A DNA stretch of 10,740 nt from JBKHXU01 sp046565865 (GTDB taxonomy: Bacteria; Pseudomonadota; Gammaproteobacteria; Acidiferrobacterales; Sulfurifustaceae), in the NCBI GenBank assembly GCA_046565865.1, contig JBKHXU010000033.1:1-10740 (forward strand), read 5' to 3'. Below the pieces are notes generated by a model. It was not told the origin of the DNA. It was given only the letters and a program-made list of their open reading frames with translations, and did not search any database. Within the stretch, counting starts at the first letter, position 1. The number at the start of each line of letters is the position of its first letter. This document shows positions 6,035 to 10,740 of the stretch, piece by piece. The translations under genes and the position numbers were made by a program.

Positions 6035-6981
6035 TGTGGCGAGCGATTGATCAATGCCTGTTGCCGTTGCATGAAGTCCTTGAGCGTGTCGATGCCCCAC
6101 ATGCGCAGGATGTACGAGCGCACCGCCGCTTCCACCAGCACCGCGAGGTTGCGGCCGGCGCCGACGAACAGCACCACCTCGGGGATTTCCACGTCGAGAA
6201 TGTTGCGCGTTAGCGTCTGTGCCTGCAGCCGGTCGAGTTTTTTCAGGCGGCGCTTGTCCATGCGTTCCATGCGTACGATGAGGTGCAGCTTCTTTTTGTG
6301 CCGTACCGCGGTTTCGCCGAACATCGTGCGCACGTCGAGGATGCCGAGGCCGCGGACTTCAAGATAATCGGACAACGGACCCGGACACTGGCCGACCAGC
6401 ACGTCCGGACCGATGCGGATGAATTCCACGGCGTCATCGGCGATCAAGCGGTGATTGCGCGACAGCAGCTCCAGCGCCAGTTCGCTTTTGCCGATTCCGG
6501 ACTCGCCGGTGAGCAGCACGCCCATACCCATGACCTCCATGTACACGCCGTGCACCGTGGTGCGCGGCGCAAGCGCGCGCGTCAGGTGATACTGCAGGTG
6601 ATCGATTACGAGCGGGCTCGCGAGCGGCGAGCTAAACAGCGCCAGCCCGAAATGGTCGGCCGCGCGCATCAGATCCGGGGCCGGCTTTTTGTTGTTGGCG
6701 GCCACTACCGCCGCGGTGGTTTTGCATCCGAACAGGGCGCGTATTTGCGCCGCGCGTTCCGGTTTGGACAGGCGCTGGAGGTAGGCAATCTCGTTCTCGC
6801 CTATTACCTGGACGCGGTTGGGATGGACGAAATTGAGGTGGCCCACCAACGCCATGCCGGGAAAACGTGCGGTCGTGGGCTCGAGCAGCCGGTCCTTGCC
6901 AGCGCGGCCCGCGACCCACTTGAGCTTGAGCGGCGCGGACTGCGCCTCAAACAGATCGCGAGTGGTGAGCGTGGGAGTCAT
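6031..6981 (-). CDS. hprK: HPr kinase/phosphorylase
   Basis: Bifunctional enzyme that phosphorylates and dephosphorylates Ser46 of HPr. The product has 316 residues. An N-terminal domain (about 1-130) precedes the catalytic domain, which has His144 (HGVYMEV), the P-loop GESGIGKS (159-166), the catalytic-site ADD (181-183) and the family signature LEVRGLGILDVRTMFG (207-222). The later loop reads FVGAGRNLAVLVE (272-284), the form I associate with proteobacterial members rather than the PVRPGRN of Firmicutes. The start at 6981 gives a typical N-terminus (TTRDLFEAQ). It overlaps the 3' end of ptsN by 35 nt without a clear ribosome binding site, so coupled translation is likely. The target HPr with its Ser46 is encoded two genes downstream. 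Confidence 0.96.
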   Translation of the reverse strand: MTPTLTTRDLFEAQSAPLKLKWVAGRAGKDRLLEPTTARFPGMALVGHLNFVHPNRVQVIGENEIAYLQRLSKPERAAQIRALFGCKTTAAVVAANNKKPAPDLMRAADHFGLALFSSPLASPLVIDHLQYHLTRALAPRTTVHGVYMEVMGMGVLLTGESGIGKSELALELLSRNHRLIADDAVEFIRIGPDVLVGQCPGPLSDYLEVRGLGILDVRTMFGETAVRHKKKLHLIVRMERMDKRRLKKLDRLQAQTLTRNILDVEIPEVVLFVGAGRNLAVLVEAAVRSYILRMWGIDTLKDFMQRQQALINRSPQ

Positions 6982-7447
6982 GGGCGCGCGCGGTATCGTC
7001 GAGTTGCGTCAGTCGTCGATAAAGTTCGTGGCGGTCTTTCGCCTCGAGCAGGCCGCGTCGCCAGGTCTTGTTGCTGAACAAACCCGCCAGCTCGGACAGG
7101 ATGCGCAGGTGCTCGTCGGTCGCATTGTCCGGCACTAGCAGCACGAACGCCATGGTCACCGGTCTGTGATCGATGGCGTCGTATTCCACCGGGCGCTCCA
7201 GGGTGGCGAAGGCGCCGAGCGGGCGGGCTAGGCCGGGCATGCGCCCGTGGGGAAGTGCCACCCCGTCGCCGAGGCCGGTGCTGCCGAGCCGCTCGCGCGC
7301 CGTCAGCGCCGCGAGCACCGAAGCGGCGTCGAGCCGCTCCGCGCCCGCTTGCAGCAACTGACCGAGGCCCTCCAACAACTGCGCCTTGCTGTTCACGTCG
7401 AGTGCGCGTGCGACGCGCGCTTCGGACAAGAGTTGCTGGATGTACAT
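6947..7447 (-). CDS. ptsN: Nitrogen-PTS EIIA component (PtsN)
   Basis: A 166-residue EIIA-Ntr protein of the fructose/mannitol IIA fold. The phosphorylated histidine is His67 in GVALPHGR. Other family features are LLVPDNATDEHLRILSEL (103-120) and LFSNKTWRRGLLEA (123-136). In enterobacteria its phosphorylation state regulates potassium transport and other processes rather than sugar uptake. It lies 32 nt after hpf. The ATG has only a weak GAGG two bases upstream. The last ~15 residues, rich in His and Ser, are a family-atypical tail encoded where the gene overlaps hprK. Its likely phosphodonor chain is the enzyme I and HPr of the same operon, since no PtsP is present in the window. Confidence 0.95.
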   Translation of the reverse strand: MYIQQLLSEARVARALDVNSKAQLLEGLGQLLQAGAERLDAASVLAALTARERLGSTGLGDGVALPHGRMPGLARPLGAFATLERPVEYDAIDHRPVTMAFVLLVPDNATDEHLRILSELAGLFSNKTWRRGLLEAKDRHELYRRLTQLDDTARAHDSHAHHSRSV

Positions 7448-7479
7448 GACCTCGTTGTGCCGGACGATTCCGGCGGCCG

Positions 7480-7803
7480 CTATATCAGCTGTTTCTTGGG
7501 CGAGCCGTCGTGCCGGTGGTGGCTCGTGAGTTTCTCCTTGTGCTTGAGCACCTGACGATCGAGCTTGTCGGCGAGCGCGTCGATGGCGGCATACATATCG
7601 CCGCCGACGGCGTCGGCGTGCAGCGTCGCGCCCTTGGCGAAGATCGTCGCCTCAGCCTTGTGCCGATTCTTCTCGACGTGGAGCACGACGTTGCTGGTCG
7701 TCATGTTGTCGAAGTGGCGTTGCAGGCGTCCGATCTTTTCTGAGGCGTAGTTGCGCAGGGGTTCGGTAATGTCGACTTGCTGACCGCTGACCGTGATTTG
7801 CAT
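7480..7803 (-). CDS. hpf: Ribosome hibernation promoting factor (short form)
   Basis: A 107-residue protein of the ribosome-associated sigma-54 modulation family (YhbH/HPF). It shows the N-terminal MQITVSGQQVDITEPLRNYA, the basic strand VEKNRHKAEATIF (43-55) and the helix DMYAAIDALADKLDRQVLKHKEK (69-91). The short length lacks the C-terminal dimerisation domain of long HPF. In relatives it binds the decoding centre of the 30S subunit and promotes 100S ribosome formation in stationary phase. A strong ribosome binding site, GGAGG, stands 4 nt before the ATG. The gene follows rpoN after 21 nt, its classic position. Confidence 0.96.
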   Translation of the reverse strand: MQITVSGQQVDITEPLRNYASEKIGRLQRHFDNMTTSNVVLHVEKNRHKAEATIFAKGATLHADAVGGDMYAAIDALADKLDRQVLKHKEKLTSHHRHDGSPKKQLI

Positions 7804-7807
7804 AGTT

Positions 7808-7812
7808 CCTCC
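7808..7812 (-). promoter_or_regulatory. Ribosome binding site of hpf
   Basis: On the minus strand GGAGG lies 4 nt before the hpf ATG, within the 21-nt gap after rpoN. It supports the chosen start and independent loading of ribosomes on hpf. Confidence 0.65.
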
Positions 7813-7824
7813 AGAGCGACGCGG

Positions 7825-9321
7825 CTATACCAGGGACTTTCGTTGATTCGATGGCGGTATGCTGATCGATTCGCGATATTTTGCAACCGTACGGCGAGCC
7901 ACGTGGATGCCTTGGCCCGCAAGAATTTCGGCGATCTTGCTGTCACTGATCGGCTTAATCGGCGATTCGGCCTCGACCAGCTTCTTGATGAGCGAGCGGA
8001 TCGCGGTCGCCGAGCAGGTGCCGCCGTCGGCGGTGCCGACGTGGCTCGAGAAAAAGTATTTGAGCTCGAAGATTCCCCGCGGCGTTAGCATGTATTTATT
8101 GGTGGTCACGCGCGAGATGGTCGATTCGTGCATGCTGACGGCGGTGGCGATGTCGTGCAACACCAGCGGCTTCATCGCTTCCGGGCCGTGGTCGAAGAAC
8201 GCCCGCTGGCGATCGACGATGGTGCGCGCCACTTTGAGCAGCGTGTCGTTGCGGCTGTTCAGGCTCTTGATGAACCAGCGCGCCTGCTGCAGCTGATCTT
8301 GAAGATAGCGGTTGTCCGCGCTCGAGTCGCCGCGATGGATCATCTTTTCGTAGTGATGATTGATGCGCAGCCGCGGAGAAATGTCCTGATTGAGATCCGC
8401 GCGCCATACGCCCTTGAACTTACGCACGATGATGTCGGGCACGATGTAGTTGGCCGGTGCGGTCTGCACCATGCCACCCGGGCGCGGGTTGAGCCGCTGG
8501 ATGAGTGCGACCGCCTGCGACAGCGTCTCGGGCGACACCTTGAGCGCGCGCCGCAGCTGCGCGAAGTCGCGCGCGCCGAGCGCGCTTAAGTGCTCGGGGG
8601 TGGCGAGGCGCGATGCCTCCTGCAGGCACGGCGTTTCGGGATCCAGCGCCCGCAGTTGCAGGCGCAGGCACTCCGCCAGATCGCGCGCGCCGACCCCGAT
8701 CGGATCGAAATTCTGGATCTGATGCAGCACCGCCTCGATCTCGTCAACCTCGACATTGATCCCGTCCACGCCGTCGCCGCCCTTGGCCAGAATCTGCTGC
8801 ACCTCCTCGAGCTTGGACGTGAGATAGCCGTCTTCGTTGATGGCGTCGATCAGGCTTTCGGCGATGCGGCGGTCGGTGGCGGAAAACGAGGTCATTTGCA
8901 TCTGCCACAGCAGATGGTCCCGCAGCGTTTGCGGGCGCGCGTTGCGCGCGTCGATGTCGGGACGCTCGGCGCCGTCGCGGGTACTGGTCGGGGCGGCGGT
9001 GCCGGACTCGAAACTCTCCTCCCAGTCGGGATCGGCGCCGTCGGTCTCGGCCAGCGACGCCTGTTCCATGTCGAGTTCGGGTTCCGACTCGCCGTCGGCG
9101 CTGGTGTCGCTTTCGGTGCTGTCAGAGGGCTCGGCGTTGTCGCCCTTGGCGTCGGCGTCGGATTCGTCTTCGCCTTCTTCGAGCAACGGATTGCTTTCGA
9201 GCGCTTCCTGTATTTCCTGCTGCAGTTCGAGCGAGGACAGCTGCAGCAGGCGAATCGCCTGCTGCAGCTGCGGTGTGATCGTAAGGTGTTGACCGAGTCT
9301 TAGGTCGAGTGACTGCTTCAT
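7825..9321 (-). CDS. rpoN: RNA polymerase sigma-54 factor
   Basis: A 498-residue sigma-54 that binds core polymerase and recognises -24/-12 promoters, opened by enhancer-binding ATPases. Region I (1-48) is leucine/glutamine-rich and ends in ESNPLLEE. Region II (about 49-108) is a long acidic linker of about 60 residues. The core-binding domain follows (about 130-300), then a helix-turn-helix area (about 387-420, with TISRVTTNKYMLTPRG) and the RpoN box ARRTVAKYRE (475-484). The start fits the conserved MKQSLDLRLGQHLTITPQLQQ-type N-terminus. No good ribosome binding site precedes the ATG; the six bases before it are T. A 156-nt leader with inverted repeats separates it from lptB, so it may have its own promoter. 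Confidence 0.97.
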   Translation of the reverse strand: MKQSLDLRLGQHLTITPQLQQAIRLLQLSSLELQQEIQEALESNPLLEEGEDESDADAKGDNAEPSDSTESDTSADGESEPELDMEQASLAETDGADPDWEESFESGTAAPTSTRDGAERPDIDARNARPQTLRDHLLWQMQMTSFSATDRRIAESLIDAINEDGYLTSKLEEVQQILAKGGDGVDGINVEVDEIEAVLHQIQNFDPIGVGARDLAECLRLQLRALDPETPCLQEASRLATPEHLSALGARDFAQLRRALKVSPETLSQAVALIQRLNPRPGGMVQTAPANYIVPDIIVRKFKGVWRADLNQDISPRLRINHHYEKMIHRGDSSADNRYLQDQLQQARWFIKSLNSRNDTLLKVARTIVDRQRAFFDHGPEAMKPLVLHDIATAVSMHESTISRVTTNKYMLTPRGIFELKYFFSSHVGTADGGTCSATAIRSLIKKLVEAESPIKPISDSKIAEILAGQGIHVARRTVAKYRESISIPPSNQRKSLV

Positions 9322-9373
9322 AAAAAATCTGAGTTTTCGCCTGGCAGAGCCGCTAGCCGCTCGCTCCTTATCA

Positions 9374-9386
9374 ACTAAAGTTTAGT
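9374..9386. promoter_or_regulatory. Palindrome ACTAAA-G-TTTAGT in the rpoN leader
   Basis: This perfect 6-bp inverted repeat with a single central base sits 53 nt upstream of the rpoN ATG in an unusually A/T-rich patch of the leader. It has the shape of a small operator, but I know of no regulator with this site. A near-palindrome GAGC-n-GCTAGC-n-GCTC follows closer to the gene (9347-9362). Confidence 0.3.
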
Positions 9387-9421
9387 CCAAATTTACCGCC
9401 GAGTCGGGTACCGCCCATCGA

Positions 9422-9458
9422 ACGCCGTAAACGAGGTCGTCGCGCGCAGATACGGCGT
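9422..9458. repeat. Inverted repeat ACGCCGTA / TACGGCGT between lptB and rpoN
   Basis: Perfect 8-bp arms at 9422-9429 and 9451-9458 enclose a 21-nt GC-rich loop. In a transcript from lptB this would form a stem shortly after the lptB stop. No run of U follows, so it is not a standard intrinsic terminator; it could stabilise the lptB mRNA end or act as an attenuator. Confidence 0.4.
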
Positions 9459-9477
9459 GGAGCACATTTCAAGGGGA

Positions 9478-10203
9478 CTACAGGCGAAAATCCTTACCCA
9501 GATAAACTCTTTTTACGTCCTCATTATATAAAATCTCAGACGGTGCACCCGCGGTCAGAACCCGGCCTTCGTTCAAAATGTATGCGCGGTCACAAATCTT
9601 CAACGTCTCGCGCACATTGTGATCGGTGATGAGCACGCCAATGCCGCGTTTCTGCAAGTGGCGGATGAGTTGCTGAATTTCGATGACCGAAATCGGATCG
9701 ACGCCAGCGAACGGCTCGTCGAGCAGCATGAAGCGCGGACGCGACGCGAGCGCGCGCGCGATCTCCACGCGCCGGCGCTCGCCGCCGGAGAGGCTGATGC
9801 CCAAGGTATCGCGACGCTCGCCGATTTGCAGGTCGCGCATCAGCTCTTCCAGCACATCGAGGCGCGCGGCGGGGGTGAGATCGGCGCGTGTCTCCAGGAT
9901 CGCGAGGATGTTCTCCGCGACCGTAAGGTTGCGAAACACCGACGGTTCCTGCGGCAGGTAGCCGACCCCGAGGCGCGCGCGCCGGTGCATCGGCAGCTCG
10001 GTGATGTTCTCGTCGTCGAGCAAGATGCGGCCGCTATCGACCGGCACCAGGCCGACCATCATATAAAAACAGGTCGTCTTGCCCGCGCCGTTTGGCCCCA
10101 GCAGACCGACGACCTCGCCGGTCGCGACGTTGAGCGATACCCCATCCACGACGCGCCGGCGTTGGTAGTGTTTGACCAGACCTTCGGCGGCGAGCGTGGT
10201 CAT
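9478..10203 (-). CDS. lptB: LPS export ABC transporter ATP-binding protein LptB
   Basis: ATPase of the LptB2FG complex, which extracts lipopolysaccharide from the inner membrane and pushes it along the LptC-LptA bridge. The 241-residue product has Walker A GPNGAGKTT (36-44), Q-loop Gln85, the ABC signature LSGGE (138-142), Walker B FMLLDE (158-163), and switch His195 in TDHNV. The start at 10203 gives the family-typical MTTLAAEGLVKHYQ and overlaps the lptA stop as ATGA; the open frame extends 11 codons upstream but only inside lptA. Position between lptA and rpoN is the standard arrangement in proteobacteria. Confidence 0.97.
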   Translation of the reverse strand: MTTLAAEGLVKHYQRRRVVDGVSLNVATGEVVGLLGPNGAGKTTCFYMMVGLVPVDSGRILLDDENITELPMHRRARLGVGYLPQEPSVFRNLTVAENILAILETRADLTPAARLDVLEELMRDLQIGERRDTLGISLSGGERRRVEIARALASRPRFMLLDEPFAGVDPISVIEIQQLIRHLQKRGIGVLITDHNVRETLKICDRAYILNEGRVLTAGAPSEILYNEDVKRVYLGKDFRL

Positions 10204-10740
10204 GGCGTCTTCACCGCCGGCTGGATCACTGACCATACCTGGCCGGCGTCATTGCCTTCCGCGCTCATGGCGCGTGTCTCCAGGTTGTAGCGCACGATCG
10301 CGCCGCGCAGCACGTCGTCATTGCGTTTTATGACGACGTCGTCGTAGAGATCGAGTTGCCGCTGCGGTGCGAAGTAGTCCGTGCGTTTGGCTTCAGCGTC
10401 GATGGCCTCGTCGTTGTCGGTCCGCGTGCGCACTTTGACGGGGTTGCCGCGGGCGCGGATGGTTTGCACGGTTTGGTCGCGCGACGTCACCTCGACGTGA
10501 TCGGCGTCAAGCCGCAGCGTGCCCTGGCGCAGCCGCACCGAGCCGCGATAGATCGCGACGCCGGTTTTTTCGTTGATCTCGACGGAGCGGGCGTTGATGT
10601 GGATGGGCTGGGTGGCGTCGGATTTTAGGGCGTGGGCCGTGGGGGCCATTAGTAGGTTTAGTGCTGCGACCATTGTTAGCAGTGTGGTCGAGCGCCTACC
10701 GGCGCCGTCGAGTTGTAATAAATGGTACTTGTGGGTGGCT
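10200..10740 (-). CDS. lptA: LPS transport periplasmic protein LptA (5' end probably outside the window)
   Basis: Periplasmic bridge protein that carries lipopolysaccharide from LptC to LptD. The OstA/LptA jellyroll is clear: IHINARSVEINEKTGVAIYRG, LRLDADHVEV, YFAPQRQLDLYDDVVI and IVRYNLETRAM. The first ATG in the window is at 10671-10673, giving 157 residues, but its N-terminus (MVAALNLLMAPTAHA) has a hydrophobic stretch and an AHA cleavage site without any positive charge. The frame stays open to the window edge and adds ...GAGRRSTTLLT, which supplies the missing Arg-Arg n-region. No ATG, GTG or TTG occurs in frame in 10674-10740, so the true start is probably beyond the edge, overlapping lptC. 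The extension includes the 38-bp repeat copy at 10687-10724. The stop overlaps the lptB start. Confidence 0.88.
   Translation of the reverse strand, partial: ATHKYHLLQLDGAGRRSTTLLTMVAALNLLMAPTAHALKSDATQPIHINARSVEINEKTGVAIYRGSVRLRQGTLRLDADHVEVTSRDQTVQTIRARGNPVKVRTRTDNDEAIDAEAKRTDYFAPQRQLDLYDDVVIKRNDDVLRGAIVRYNLETRAMSAEGNDAGQVWSVIQPAVKTP
10687..10724 (-). repeat. 38-bp hairpin repeat, copy B (at the 5' end of lptA)
   Basis: Read on the minus strand this is CATTTATTAC, AAC, TCGAC, then a GGCGCC-GGTA-GGCGC stem-loop ending TCGAC. The blocks are those of 505-542, with one substitution (loop GGTA for GATA) and a 2-nt shift of the middle block. It falls in DNA that is open in the lptA frame and, by the usual gene order, also near the end of lptC, which is outside or at the edge of the window. 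Confidence 0.6.

Overview
This GC-rich window carries the conserved lptA-lptB-rpoN-hpf-ptsN-hprK-rapZ-PTS cluster of proteobacteria, with mgtE next to it. HPr kinase/phosphorylase, RapZ, a stand-alone EIIA-Man-type protein, HPr and a GAF-less enzyme I, with mgtE close by, resemble the order known from Xanthomonas-like and sulfur-oxidising gammaproteobacteria. I therefore infer a GC-rich gammaproteobacterium; the exact order or genus cannot be read from the window.

Layout. Positions 1-632 hold no convincing gene. They contain nested repeats: an outer inverted repeat (61-86 / 241-265), an inner element bounded by GTCATTG/CAATGAC (139-223), and a run of short perfect hairpins (297-541) ending just before the mgtE promoter region. 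On the plus strand follow mgtE (642-1997) and a small WYL-like protein (2130-2528). The latter converges on ptsI with only 3 nt between the stop codons. Everything from 2532 to the right edge is one minus-strand gene train, in transcription order lptA (start probably outside the window), lptB, rpoN, hpf, ptsN, hprK, rapZ, EIIA-Man-like, HPr, ptsI. Four junctions overlap at start/stop codons (ATGA for lptA/lptB, hprK/rapZ and EIIA/HPr; TAATG for HPr/ptsI), and ptsN overlaps hprK by 35 nt. The two real breaks are a 156-nt leader before rpoN and a 169-nt gap between rapZ and the EIIA gene that is filled by a second GTCATTG-bounded repeat.

How the genes work together. LptA and LptB belong to the lipopolysaccharide export machine. 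RpoN is sigma-54 and Hpf the ribosome hibernation factor. PtsN, HPr and enzyme I can form a regulatory phosphorelay, with HprK modifying HPr on Ser46. The catalytic residues are visible in enzyme I (His191, Cys506), HPr (His15, Ser46), PtsN (His67) and HprK (P-loop 159-166). There is no sugar permease, so the system looks regulatory rather than transport-linked. The exception is the EIIA-Man-like protein: its phospho-acceptor histidine is replaced by Gln9. That is the most notable protein-level observation here. The other notable one is a 38-bp hairpin-forming repeat shared between the region upstream of mgtE and the 5' end of lptA.

I see no sign of a new defence or mobile-gene system. The unusual content is the altered EIIA and the structured repeats.
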